NCBI GenBank assembly: GCA_903859705.1 | Contig: CAIONQ010000107.1 | Span: 1 to 64,000 of the forward strand | Reading direction: 5' to 3' | DNA length: 64,000 bases | Source of the DNA: an uncultured Chthonomonas sp. | Lineage (GTDB): Bacteria; Armatimonadota; Chthonomonadetes; Chthonomonadales; Chthonomonadaceae | Part shown: piece after piece, positions 1 through 9,526 of the stretch | Numbering within the stretch: the stretch's first letter is position 1 | Layout of the letters: the number at the start of each line of letters is the position of its first letter | Notes under the pieces: generated by a model | Database searches by the model: none | What the model saw: only the letters and a program-made list of their open reading frames with translations | What the model was told of the DNA's origin: nothing | Translations under genes and position numbers: made by a program

Positions 1-238
1 ACGCGAAGAGATGCATCGAAGAGGGAGGTGGTACTGCTGAAGCTGACTGTTGCTTAAGCAGAGCTATGTTCTTAGATGCAATGGTCACGCGAAGGAAATT
101 CAAAGCACGCGAAGAGATGCATCGAAGAGGGAGGTGGTACTGCTGAAGCTGACTGTTGCTTAAGCAGAGCTATGTTCTTAGATGCATTTGTCGCGCGAAG
201 GAAATGCAAAGCACGCGAAGAGATGCATCGAAGAGGGA
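1..238. repeat. 106-bp tandem repeat array (two full copies plus a partial third)
   Basis: The block starting acgcgaagagatgcatcg at position 1 recurs at 107 and again at 213, which gives an exact period of 106 bp. Copies one and two differ at only a few bases. The third copy diverges after about position 238. The array enters the window already in progress, so its full copy number is unknown. Inside each unit the short motif acgcgaagg/acgcgaagag occurs twice about 20 bp apart. No convincing gene overlaps it: the open frames here are made of the repeat itself. The copies abut without spacers, so this is not a CRISPR array. Confidence 0.9.
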
Positions 239-1084
239 ACTGGTACGGCTCAAGCTGCCTAATGCTCAGGCACAAACTTTCATTCTACAGAACCAGAGGT
301 TTGGCGGGTGGCGGTAGGTTTTTCGGCACTACGTGCCGCCCTGCTCTACCGTTGAATCCCTCATTCTACGGGCACGGCAGAGAACACCTCCTTGACCTCT
401 CCCACATTTGCTCGCAAGCTCGCGGGGAGAGGGATTGATGCGCGCCTGCCGGATGGGTGGGAAGAATATGAAGAGCAATTCCTACCGCGCTACGCAGATG
501 AGGATGTTTATGAAAAGCGATTTCTACCGCGCTACGCTTGGTGGCACGCAAAGCCGCGGAGCCGCGAAGATTGTAACGAGAGCATAGTGCCTTCGTAGCA
601 AGGTGTGCAGGTGTTGAGGGCTGCGGATGCATGGAGGCTCGCAACCGGGGACAAGGCGCCGCCGCTACGCCGGTCTGTAAGGCGATATTTAGCGTCGATA
701 AGTGTTATTAAATCGTAACTGTTGGGCCTCTCCTAACCTCTCCCCGATGGCTCGTACCTCGCCCCTACGCCGTAGTTGCTATCGCAACGCGCAGGCAACC
801 TGAGAGGAAGTTATGGCGGCAACGGCACCGTGCGAGTGTGAAACTCAGGTAACCGATTGGCGTTTTTTTTGGTGTTCGCCATTACGTTGATTGATGGTTC
901 TGATGTATCTATAAAACGGGCTCGATTGAATCAATGCTACATTTGTGGGCAGCGTATTGCTTTTATATTGCACAATGTGTCTAAATAGTAAATGCGTATA
1001 AATTAAATCGGGCGATGGACTTCAGCCGATATGCGCGGCAACTGCTTTGTGGCAGTTTGTTAGGTTTGGTAACAGGGTAGCTCT
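239..1084. other. gene-free stretch with short degenerate repeats, upstream of the RND operon
   Basis: No coding region is supported. The stretch holds a CCTCTCCC (396-403) / GGGAGAGG (425-432) inverted repeat, a 42-bp imperfect direct repeat (470-537), and an inverted repeat ACCTGAG (798-804) / CTCAGGT (844-850) followed by a run of eight T at 863-870. The last 100 bp before the RND start are AT-rich and probably hold the operon promoter, but no well-spaced -35/-10 pair stands out. Confidence 0.6.
470..537. repeat. 42-bp imperfect direct repeat
   Basis: The unit beginning gaagagcaattcctaccgcg at 470 is followed at 512 by a close copy beginning gaaaagcgatttctaccgcg. The core ctaccgcgctacgc is identical in both (482-495 and 524-537). 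This has the look of a dispersed intergenic repeat family rather than coding sequence, although the period is a multiple of three. Confidence 0.7.
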
Positions 1085-4000
1085 ATGTGGCTGGTACGCC
1101 TGGCACTGCATAGGCCGCGAACCATCGCGGTGATGGCAATCCTAATCTTTATACTTGGTTCGTTGAGCATCATCCGAATGTCTAAGGACATTTTTCCGAG
1201 GATTGATGTTCCGGTGCTTGCTGTCGTATGGTCTTATGGCGGTTTGGCACCAGAAGAGGTTGATAAGCGTGTTCTACTTCTTAGCGAGCAGGCTATATCA
1301 ACCACAGTAAGTAATGTAGAGCATATTGAGTCGCAATCGCTGCCGGGTACCGGCATTATTAAGGTGTACCTGCAGCCAGGTTCGCGCGTTAGTGAGGCCA
1401 TCACTCAGATTTCTTCCACTTCACAATCGGTAATCCAGCACATGCCGAAGGGCATAACGCCGCCTGCGATTATCGATTACGATGCCTCGGATGTGCCGAT
1501 TGTTCAGCTGGCGCTAAGCAGCGAAACGCAGCCGATTACGGCAGTTAACGATCTGGCCGGTACCGTGGTTGTGCCGCAGGTAGTTACCGTTAAGGGGGCA
1601 GCATTTAGCCCTCCTAATGGAGGCATGTCCAGGCTGATCAATGTTGATCTAGACCCTGCTGCGATGATAGCTTATGGTGTTACTGCCCAGCAGGTTGCGT
1701 TGGCAATTACAAAACAGAACCTGATATTGCCGGCTGGAAGCATCAAAATTGCATCCAGGGATTACATTGTTAGGCTCAACAACAGCCCTTCCGCCATCAA
1801 CGACTTTAATCACATTCCTGTAAAAGTAGTGCGTGGCGCCACCGTGTTTCTGGGCGATGTAGCCCATGTACGGAACGGCAACGGTGTTCAGGTTAGCCTG
1901 GTAAGGGTTAATGGTAAGCCAGCGGTTTTGATAACTGTGCTTAAGAATGCAGCGGCTTCCACTCTGGATGTTGTGTCTGCAGTGAAGGAGCGCTTGCCTC
2001 AGATCCGTACGTTGCTACCTGCCGATGTAAAGCTTGATCTATTGCTGGATCAATCTGTGTTTGTACGCTCTGTAATCCTCAGCGTAATTAAGGAAGCCTG
2101 CACTGCTGCCTGCCTTACAGGACTTATGATATTGCTATTTTTGGGCAGCTGGCGTAGCACTATTGTGGTGGCAATATCAATTCCACTATCTATCCTTGCA
2201 TCTATTACCATTCTGGGTGCACTCGGTCATACGCTCAATACCCTTACGCTCGGCGGCCTCTCCATGGCGGTGGGTATGCTGGTGGATGATGCAACGGTGG
2301 AGGTGGAGAACACTTCTCGTAATCTGTGGATGGGGTATCCGCTTCGGAAGGCAATATTACACAGCGCACAACAGGTTGCGTTACCTGCACTTACCTCCAT
2401 GCTCTCGATCTGTATTGTCTTCGTACCGGTTGCGTTTCTCTCCGGGGTGGCTGCTTCGCTGTTTATTCCGCTTGCCATGGCTGTTGTGTTCGCCATGATC
2501 CCTTCCTACCTGCTATCGCGAACACTGGTAACTACCATGATGCAGGCGCTGCTTGGTAAAGAGTTAGACTTGTATCGGCCAATTCCTGAAGGGCAGACAA
2601 CAACACGCTCCAGGCGCAGTCTTATCTGGCGGATGCACAGGTGGTTCGATCGATACTTTGAGGCTGGCCGTGAGGTTTATGGGAGGGTGTTACGCTGGGC
2701 CTTGCATCACAGAGCGCTGGCTGTGGCAGTTATTGGTGGCTTCTTCTTGTTCTCACTGGCTCTGCTGCCATTTATCGGGCAAGACTTTTTCCCGGCAGTT
2801 GATGCAGGGCAGGTACGTTTGCATGTGCGGGTGCCACCGGGAACCAGGTTGGATGAGACTGGCAGGCGTTTCAGTGAGATTGAAGAGACGATAAGAACGT
2901 TGATTCCGCAGCGTGAACTTGCACTGATGCTTGATAACATTGGCCTTGCTAACGGCGTGTCATTTGTGCGTGGAAGTAGCGCTACAATTGGATCTGCCGA
3001 TGGTGAGATTGATATTAGCCTTGCAAAACAGCACAGTCCGGTTGATGCGTTGATGGCAAAGTTGCGAAGAGAGCTGGCTACCCGATATCCAGATTGCACT
3101 TTCTACTATCAGCCTGCCGACATCGAAACACAGGTGCTTGATTTTGGCACTTCGGCACCAATAGATATTCAGGTACTGGGTAATTACAGTGATACTGCAG
3201 CCAACTATGCCCTGGCGCAGGAGATACAGCGACGTATTGGCTTGCTGCCGGGAGTGGTAGATACCTATATCTATCAGATTCAAAAAAGTCCAGAACTCCG
3301 CCTGAGTGTCGATCGATCTCGGGCAATGCAACTCGGGCAAACACAGGCAGACGCGGCAGGAAGCATCCTGGTGTCGTTATCTTCCAGTGCCAGGGTGGCT
3401 CCCACTTTCTTTCTTGATCGTAAGACTGGCAACTCGTATTCCGTAACCGCCCAGACAAAGCAGTACAAGATCGATTCGGTAGATAAGTTGATGGCTACCC
3501 CAATTTCTCCGCCTAATCTGGCAGCTGGCCAAACCATTCCGAATCTGATTGGCAACCTGGTTACGGTGGGCAGGGATACTACACCAGCCATTGTTAGCGA
3601 GTATCAGATTCTGCCGGTGTTTGATGTGTTTGCGAGCGTGGATGGGCGTGACCTTGGATCAGCTGCAACCGACGTTGCCCGCGTTGTGGATGAACTTCGG
3701 AAGACCGCACCCCGCGGAACACAGATTGTAATGGGAGGGCAAGTGCAGACCATGCGCACCTCCTTCAAGCAGATGGGGCTTGGGCTTGTGTTCGCCATCG
3801 TGCTCATATATCTGTTGCTTACGGTGAATTTTGAGTCGTGGATAGATCCGGTAGTTATTCTGATGGCTGCGCCGGGTGCCCTGAGTGGGGTGTTGTGGGG
3901 TCTCTTTTCTACACGGACGACATTTAGTGTGCCATCGCTGATGGGCACCATCATGTCTATCGGTGTGGCAACTGCGAACAGCATTCTGCTGGTTACTTTT

Positions 4001-4300
4001 GCAAATGAGCGGCGCGCAGCGGGAGTTGACCCTGTTGCCGCTGCCGAGGAGGCAGGTTATACCCGTTTCCGGCCCGTTATCATGACGGCCCTCGCAATGA
4101 TACTCGGCATGCTGCCGATGTCTCTTGGCCTTGGTGAAGGCGGCGAACAAAATGCGCCGCTTGGCAGGGCCGTTATTGGTGGGCTGTGTATTGCAACGAT
4201 AACCACGCTGTTTTTTGTTCCTATTATGTATACCGTATTACGGCGACAGCGATCTGCAGACGATAATCTGCCAGCAAGTGCTGGCACAGGGCAGGAGTAG
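1085..4300 (+). CDS. RND (HAE-type) efflux permease, first of a tandem pair
   Basis: The 1071-residue protein is a resistance-nodulation-division inner-membrane permease of the AcrB/HAE type, normally a proton-driven drug or solute exporter working with a periplasmic adaptor and an outer-membrane channel. TM1 lies at about residues 12-33 and large periplasmic loops follow TM1 and TM7. The TM4 acidic pair is present (D401-D402 in GMLVDDATVEVEN). In TM10 the position equivalent to AcrB K940 is alanine (A964 in GVATANSILLV). The next gene starts 3 bp downstream and is a close paralogue, and a membrane-fusion protein follows it. No TolC-like channel is encoded nearby. The substrate cannot be predicted. 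Confidence 0.95.
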   Translation: MWLVRLALHRPRTIAVMAILIFILGSLSIIRMSKDIFPRIDVPVLAVVWSYGGLAPEEVDKRVLLLSEQAISTTVSNVEHIESQSLPGTGIIKVYLQPGSRVSEAITQISSTSQSVIQHMPKGITPPAIIDYDASDVPIVQLALSSETQPITAVNDLAGTVVVPQVVTVKGAAFSPPNGGMSRLINVDLDPAAMIAYGVTAQQVALAITKQNLILPAGSIKIASRDYIVRLNNSPSAINDFNHIPVKVVRGATVFLGDVAHVRNGNGVQVSLVRVNGKPAVLITVLKNAAASTLDVVSAVKERLPQIRTLLPADVKLDLLLDQSVFVRSVILSVIKEACTAACLTGLMILLFLGSWRSTIVVAISIPLSILASITILGALGHTLNTLTLGGLSMAVGMLVDDATVEVENTSRNLWMGYPLRKAILHSAQQVALPALTSMLSICIVFVPVAFLSGVAASLFIPLAMAVVFAMIPSYLLSRTLVTTMMQALLGKELDLYRPIPEGQTTTRSRRSLIWRMHRWFDRYFEAGREVYGRVLRWALHHRALAVAVIGGFFLFSLALLPFIGQDFFPAVDAGQVRLHVRVPPGTRLDETGRRFSEIEETIRTLIPQRELALMLDNIGLANGVSFVRGSSATIGSADGEIDISLAKQHSPVDALMAKLRRELATRYPDCTFYYQPADIETQVLDFGTSAPIDIQVLGNYSDTAANYALAQEIQRRIGLLPGVVDTYIYQIQKSPELRLSVDRSRAMQLGQTQADAAGSILVSLSSSARVAPTFFLDRKTGNSYSVTAQTKQYKIDSVDKLMATPISPPNLAAGQTIPNLIGNLVTVGRDTTPAIVSEYQILPVFDVFASVDGRDLGSAATDVARVVDELRKTAPRGTQIVMGGQVQTMRTSFKQMGLGLVFAIVLIYLLLTVNFESWIDPVVILMAAPGALSGVLWGLFSTRTTFSVPSLMGTIMSIGVATANSILLVTFANERRAAGVDPVAAAEEAGYTRFRPVIMTALAMILGMLPMSLGLGEGGEQNAPLGRAVIGGLCIATITTLFFVPIMYTVLRRQRSADDNLPASAGTGQE

Positions 4301-4303
4301 ACT

Positions 4304-7300
4304 ATGTGGATTGTGCGCATGGCGCTCAACCGGCCGCGTACCATTGCGGTCATGACAATCCTGATTTTTATTCTGGGTTCGCTCAGCATTCTTCGGATGG
4401 CCAAGGACATCTTTCCGGTAATCCGGGTGCCTGTTGTTGCCGTAGTCTGGACCTATCCTGGCCTGGCACCAGAAGAGGTGGATCGGCGGCTATTGAGGCT
4501 GAGTGAGCAGCAGATTACCACCACCGTAAGCAACGTTGAGCATATTGAATCTCAGGCGCTTTCCGGCACTGGTGTAATCAAGGTTTACTTTCAGCCAGGT
4601 ACTGATATCAGTGAAGCAATTACGCAGATTGAGTCTACATCTCAAAGCGTGTTGCGCTCGATGCCGCCCGGCATTACGCCCCCTGAGATTTTGCAGTACG
4701 ATGCCGCCGATGTGCCAGTAATTCAGCTGGCTGTTTCCAGTGATACTATCCCAATTTCTCGCTTGAGTGATCTGGCAACCAACGTTGTGCTTGTTCAGAT
4801 GATCACCGTAAAGGGAACAGCCCTTTCGCCTACTAACGGTGGTATGGACAAGCTGATAAATGTGGATCTGGATCCGAATGCTATGATGGCAAAGGGAGTA
4901 TCTGCACAAGAAGTTGTTACGGCCATCGGTAACCAGAACTTGATTTTGCCTGCTGGCGATGCAAAAATGGGCACCCGGGATTACTTTGTTCGCCTAAACA
5001 ACAGCCCATTGGCGGTTAACCAGTTTAACGATATTCCAATAAAACAGGTAAATGGTGCAACCGTTTATGTGCGGGATATTGCGCATGTACGTGACGGCAG
5101 CGCGGTTCAGATAAGCATGGTGCGCGTTAACTCTCGACCAGCTGTGCTGCTTACAGTATTGAAAAATGGAGGCGCCTCGACGCTTGATGTTGTTGAGGGA
5201 ATTAAGGCGAAACTGCCGACCATTAAATCGCTGTTGCCGCCGGATGTGAAGCTTGATCTGTTGCTGGATCAGTCGATATTTGTTCGTGCGGCTATCAATG
5301 GCGTTGTGAAGGAGGCTATTATTGCGGCCTGTTTGACTGGCCTGATGATATTGCTCTTCCTGGGAAGTTGGCGCAGCACAATCATCGTAGCTGTTTCTAT
5401 ACCGCTTTCGATCCTTACTTCCATAGTTGTGCTGGCAGCATTGGGGCAGACGTTAAATGCACTGACACTTGGTGGCCTTTCGCTTGCGGTTGGCATGCTT
5501 GTTGATGATGCAACGGTTGAAGTGGAGAACACTGCGCGCAACCTGGCAAGCGGCATGCCGCTGCGGCCGGCTATTTTGCTGAGCGCCCAGCAGGTGGCGT
5601 TGCCGGCGCTAACATCTACCCTCGCGATCTGCATCGTATTCGTGCCAGTAGCTTTCCTATCTGGCGTTGCCGCTTCGCTGTTTGTGCCTCTTGCCATGGC
5701 CGTTGTGTTTGCCATGATCCCATCTTATATCCTATCTCGTACTCTCGTTACAACGATGATGAACGGGATGTTGGGTAAAGAGCTGGATCTATACCTTACA
5801 CCCGATACACCCGATGGCGATGCACATGGTGGCGAACCCTCCAAATCAAAACGCAGTTTTATCTGGAAGGTACATGAGGCATTCGAGCATGTGTTTGATA
5901 AAGCCAGAGACGTTTATGCGCGAATACTCAACACTGTTCTTAACCACAGAGCCGTTTCGGTGGTGGCGTTGCTCTTAATATTCGGAATATCTGCTGTACT
6001 CATTCCGTACATTGGTCAAGATTTCTTCCCGACAGTTGATAGTGGCCAGATGCGCCTGCACGTTCGCGTTCCGCCAGGTACTCGGCTTGAAGAAACCGGC
6101 AAGCGATTCAGTCAGATTGAAGAAACTATCAAAAGTGTTGTTCCCGCTTCTGAAGTTCAGCTACTGCTAGATAATATTGGTGTAGCGGGCGGTACAGCGT
6201 ATGTGCGTGGCAATAGTGGAACCATTGGCACGGCAGATGGCGAGATTGATATCGGCCTTTCTGAAGATCATAGGTCAACATGGGAGTATATGAGCAAGCT
6301 CAGAAAGGTGTTATCAAAAGCATATCCAGACTGCACTTTCTACTTCCAACCGGCAGATATCGAAACGCAGGTACTGGATTTTGGGACATCTGCACCGATC
6401 GATATACAGGTATGGGGCCCGTTTGCGAATATGGGAGCGAACTACGACCTTGCGATGGAAATTCAGCGGAAGGTAGCGTTAATGCCCGGGGTGGTGGATA
6501 GCTACATATATCAGGTTCAGGAAACCCCGGAGCTTATGCTATCGGTGGACAGGGTGCGGGCCGCACAGTTAGGGCTTACGCAGAGCGATGTGGCTAACGA
6601 CCTGCTGATATCGTTATCTTCCAGCAGCCTGCTTTCGCCGAGCTACTACCTGGATCCTACAAGTGGATTTCAGTATGTGGTATCTGCGCAAACGCCTCAA
6701 TACAAAGTCGATTCGATCGACAAGCTGCTAGCAACGCCTGTTATCAACGCAACAGGATCCGGGCAGGGGCCACAGCTGCTAAGAAATGTGGCATCGATTA
6801 CTCGGGATACTACCCCGGCTGTTGTGAGCGAATATCAGATAAACCCGGTCTTTGATGTTTACGCCAGCGTGGAGAACAGAGACCTTGGTGGTGTAACCAG
6901 AGACATCAACAAAATAGTTGCTGATGCAACGAAGAAGACGCAACGTGGGAGCAAGGTGTCGCTTAATGGGCAGGCGGTTACCATGCACGATTCCTTTGTG
7001 AACATGGGCTTCGGCCTGGTGTTTGCAATTCTGTTAATCTATCTGCTGCTAACCGTGAACTTTGAATCCTGGGTAGATCCGCTGGTTATATTGATGGCTG
7101 CTCCCGGAGCTTTAAGCGGCGTGCTTTGGGCGCTTTTCACAACGCATACAACGTTTAATGTGCCATCGCTTATGGGCTCTATCATGTCTATCGGCGTAGC
7201 CACTGCAAACAGTATTTTGCTGGTGACATTTGCCAACGAACAAAGGCATGAGGGAAAGAGCGCCATGGAGGCTGCCCTTGAAGCCGGAACCACACGTTTC

Positions 7301-7543
7301 CGGCCAGTTATTATGACTGCGCTGGCAATGATACTTGGCATGTTACCAATGTCTCTGGGGCTTGGCGAAGGCGGAGAGCAGAACGCGCCGCTTGGCCGGG
7401 CCGTAATTGGTGGGCTATGCGTAGCAACCTGCACAACACTGTTCTTCGTTCCAATTATGTACACTCTGCTGCGCCGTAAAAAGCCGGAGATACTACAGGA
7501 TTGGTCTGACGAAGAGATTGATTTCGAGCACAACAGCGTTTGA
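4304..7543 (+). CDS. RND (HAE-type) efflux permease, second of a tandem pair
   Basis: The 1079-residue paralogue of the preceding permease is alike along its whole length, very strongly so in the membrane segments. It keeps the TM4 acidic pair (D401-D402) and also has alanine (A968) where AcrB has the essential TM10 lysine. It differs most in the periplasmic loops and in a linker near residues 503-525 with a short charged insert. Two adjacent permeases with one adaptor recall MdtABC and MuxABC, where the two permeases form a mixed trimer, so a heteromeric pump is a reasonable inference. The 3-bp gap to the first permease and the close downstream adaptor indicate one operon. Confidence 0.95.
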   Translation: MWIVRMALNRPRTIAVMTILIFILGSLSILRMAKDIFPVIRVPVVAVVWTYPGLAPEEVDRRLLRLSEQQITTTVSNVEHIESQALSGTGVIKVYFQPGTDISEAITQIESTSQSVLRSMPPGITPPEILQYDAADVPVIQLAVSSDTIPISRLSDLATNVVLVQMITVKGTALSPTNGGMDKLINVDLDPNAMMAKGVSAQEVVTAIGNQNLILPAGDAKMGTRDYFVRLNNSPLAVNQFNDIPIKQVNGATVYVRDIAHVRDGSAVQISMVRVNSRPAVLLTVLKNGGASTLDVVEGIKAKLPTIKSLLPPDVKLDLLLDQSIFVRAAINGVVKEAIIAACLTGLMILLFLGSWRSTIIVAVSIPLSILTSIVVLAALGQTLNALTLGGLSLAVGMLVDDATVEVENTARNLASGMPLRPAILLSAQQVALPALTSTLAICIVFVPVAFLSGVAASLFVPLAMAVVFAMIPSYILSRTLVTTMMNGMLGKELDLYLTPDTPDGDAHGGEPSKSKRSFIWKVHEAFEHVFDKARDVYARILNTVLNHRAVSVVALLLIFGISAVLIPYIGQDFFPTVDSGQMRLHVRVPPGTRLEETGKRFSQIEETIKSVVPASEVQLLLDNIGVAGGTAYVRGNSGTIGTADGEIDIGLSEDHRSTWEYMSKLRKVLSKAYPDCTFYFQPADIETQVLDFGTSAPIDIQVWGPFANMGANYDLAMEIQRKVALMPGVVDSYIYQVQETPELMLSVDRVRAAQLGLTQSDVANDLLISLSSSSLLSPSYYLDPTSGFQYVVSAQTPQYKVDSIDKLLATPVINATGSGQGPQLLRNVASITRDTTPAVVSEYQINPVFDVYASVENRDLGGVTRDINKIVADATKKTQRGSKVSLNGQAVTMHDSFVNMGFGLVFAILLIYLLLTVNFESWVDPLVILMAAPGALSGVLWALFTTHTTFNVPSLMGSIMSIGVATANSILLVTFANEQRHEGKSAMEAALEAGTTRFRPVIMTALAMILGMLPMSLGLGEGGEQNAPLGRAVIGGLCVATCTTLFFVPIMYTLLRRKKPEILQDWSDEEIDFEHNSV

Positions 7544-7577
7544 TCGCGCTAGTGGATACACTGGAGATTCTAAACAG

Positions 7578-9506
7578 ATGACAGAATCACATGACAATCA
7601 GCCAGAGCAAAACAAGAGGCTTCAGAAACGGCACAGGCAAGAGATCATCGCGCTCTGCATTCTTACAGTAGTCGCGATTGGCGCAATGCTAACAGTAGGG
7701 ATTGTGCCAAGACTCTCGCGGAATGTTTCGTTGGCTCAGGGCGTTAAAGAAGCAAAGAGCCATGTTCCTGAGGTGGTTGTGGTAAAGCCGCATTATGTTG
7801 GCGACACGGGGCTATTACTGCCAGGCAATATAGAGGCCATAAACCTGGCAACTGTAAATGCACGCAGCACGGGGTACCTAAAGCGGCTGTATGTGGATAT
7901 TGGCTCCAAGGTAGTTGCTGGCCAGTTGCTTGCAGAGGTTGCAGCTCCAGATATGGATCAGCAGGCCAATCAGGCTCAGGCACAATCTGCGCAGGCAATG
8001 GCACTTGCACAGCAATCCACCGCCGATGTACGGCGCCAGAAGATAGGCGTGTCTCAGAGCCAGGCCGAAGTGGCTAAACAGCAGGCAACTCTGGAGCAGG
8101 CAAAGGCACAGCTTAGTGGAGCAGAGGCAGCGGAAGCTCAGGCAGAAGCGGCCGAGCAGGGTGCGGAATCGCAACTAAACCACGCAAATAATAGCCATGA
8201 TGTACAGGTAGCCGTGCTCAACCAGCAGAAAGCCCAGCTAACCTTTGCGGATATAACGTACAAACGCTACAAATCGCTGGTTGAGCAGGGATTTGAGACA
8301 CAGCAAGATCTGGACCAATCCTTTGCGGCGCTGAAGACTGCTCAGGCGCAAGAGGCATCAGCAAATTCTGCGCTCAAAGCATCGTTGGCAGATGTAACCT
8401 CTGCGCAGAAAACAGTTTCGGCCTCCAAGGCGGCAGTGATGGCAGCAAAATCTAATGTAGAGGCTGCCAGGCGCAATGTGCAGGCGAATGCAGCAGCACT
8501 GAAATCAAGCCAGGCTTCCGAGCAGTTTGCCCGCGAGTCTGTAAGCGTAACGCAGGCTGGCCTGGCTGCAAACAAAGCTGCTGTGCTATCCAGTTCGGCA
8601 AATGAAAAGCGCTTCCGGGTAATGCAGGGGTTTGAGCGCATAGTTGCTCCGTTTGATGGCATTGTAACGGCGCGAACGGTGGATGTTGGCGCCCTTATTG
8701 TTGCGGATTCCAACCCTGTTGCCTCAGGCACCAGCGCAACCACAAGTAATAGCTCTACATCCGTTGCGGGAGCCGGGTTACTGGCGATTGCCAGAACAGA
8801 TCAGGTGCGGATACAGGTGAGCGTGCCACAGGCGTATGTTCCAGCGCTCACTACAGGCAGCACTGCCGTTGTAACCGTTCGGGAATTGCCTGGCCGTGAG
8901 TTTAACGGCTTAGTTACTTTGCGCGCCGGTGCAATGGATACCGTATCGCGCACGCAGCTTGTTGAGATACACCTTCAGAATTCAGATCGCGCTCTGGTGC
9001 CGGGAATGTATGCAGAAGTACAGATAACGCCGGCTAATCCACCGAAATCGCTACGGGTACCTGGCACGGCACTTATTGTTGATGCGAGTGGAACCAGAGT
9101 TGGCGTAGTTACCCGCGATAACAAGGTGAAACTGAAACAGGTAGTTGTTGGCAGAGACTTCGGGCGTGAAGTGGAGATACTCTCCGGGTTGAAGGGGCGT
9201 GAGCAGATAGTAAATAATCCTTCTGACCTGCTTCAGGATGGGGACACTGTTACTGTATCAAAGATACAGCCCATTCAAACGGGGCGCGGAGGAGACGATG
9301 CAGCTGGCAGTGACGCTGGCGGTGGTGGCAAGGGCGGCAAACGCCGAGGTGGTAAGGGGGGCGGCAAGGAACCTGGAGGTGCTGGCAATTCGGATGCTGG
9401 CGCGGCAGGTAAAGCGGGGGATGGTGCCGGCGGCGCAAGCGCGGCGCCGGCCGGAGCAGATGGCGGAACAAAACACAAACGGAGCAAAGAGCAAACAGAG
9501 CCCTGA
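7578..9506 (+). CDS. RND membrane-fusion protein (HlyD/AcrA-like periplasmic adaptor)
   Basis: The start is placed at ATG 7578, which has a GGAG 11 bp upstream, rather than at an in-frame codon inside the previous gene. The resulting 642-residue protein has one N-terminal membrane segment (about 22-44), a lipoyl/barrel-sandwich half (75-120), a very long Ala/Gln-rich coiled-coil hairpin (about 125-345), the second sandwich half (APFDGIV, 357-363), a beta-barrel domain (405-500), a membrane-proximal domain to about 565, and a low-complexity Gly/Lys/Ala tail (568-642). It bridges the RND pump to an outer-membrane channel. The hairpin is much longer than that of AcrA. Confidence 0.92.
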   Translation: MTESHDNQPEQNKRLQKRHRQEIIALCILTVVAIGAMLTVGIVPRLSRNVSLAQGVKEAKSHVPEVVVVKPHYVGDTGLLLPGNIEAINLATVNARSTGYLKRLYVDIGSKVVAGQLLAEVAAPDMDQQANQAQAQSAQAMALAQQSTADVRRQKIGVSQSQAEVAKQQATLEQAKAQLSGAEAAEAQAEAAEQGAESQLNHANNSHDVQVAVLNQQKAQLTFADITYKRYKSLVEQGFETQQDLDQSFAALKTAQAQEASANSALKASLADVTSAQKTVSASKAAVMAAKSNVEAARRNVQANAAALKSSQASEQFARESVSVTQAGLAANKAAVLSSSANEKRFRVMQGFERIVAPFDGIVTARTVDVGALIVADSNPVASGTSATTSNSSTSVAGAGLLAIARTDQVRIQVSVPQAYVPALTTGSTAVVTVRELPGREFNGLVTLRAGAMDTVSRTQLVEIHLQNSDRALVPGMYAEVQITPANPPKSLRVPGTALIVDASGTRVGVVTRDNKVKLKQVVVGRDFGREVEILSGLKGREQIVNNPSDLLQDGDTVTVSKIQPIQTGRGGDDAAGSDAGGGGKGGKRRGGKGGGKEPGGAGNSDAGAAGKAGDGAGGASAAPAGADGGTKHKRSKEQTEP

Positions 9507-9526
9507 CCCTCGTGGTTGAGTTGTTG

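Noticed and set aside
1-238. Possible CRISPR array
   Set aside because: The repeat unit is 106 bp and copies abut directly without unique spacers; no cas genes are present.
76-598. Open frames of 60-120 codons in the leading repeat region
   Set aside because: They are made of the 106-bp and 42-bp repeats, lack ribosome-binding sites and show no protein family.
871-880. GGTGTTCGCC resembles the core of a fluoride riboswitch
   Set aside because: Only this 10-mer matches. The preceding GGCGAT arm, the AUAAACGC segment and the pseudoknot partner are missing, and the downstream gene is an RND pump, not a fluoride exporter.
7518-7577. Longer adaptor protein starting inside the second RND gene
   Set aside because: The 20 extra residues are polar and precede an ATG with a GGAG site, which gives a normal adaptor N-terminus.
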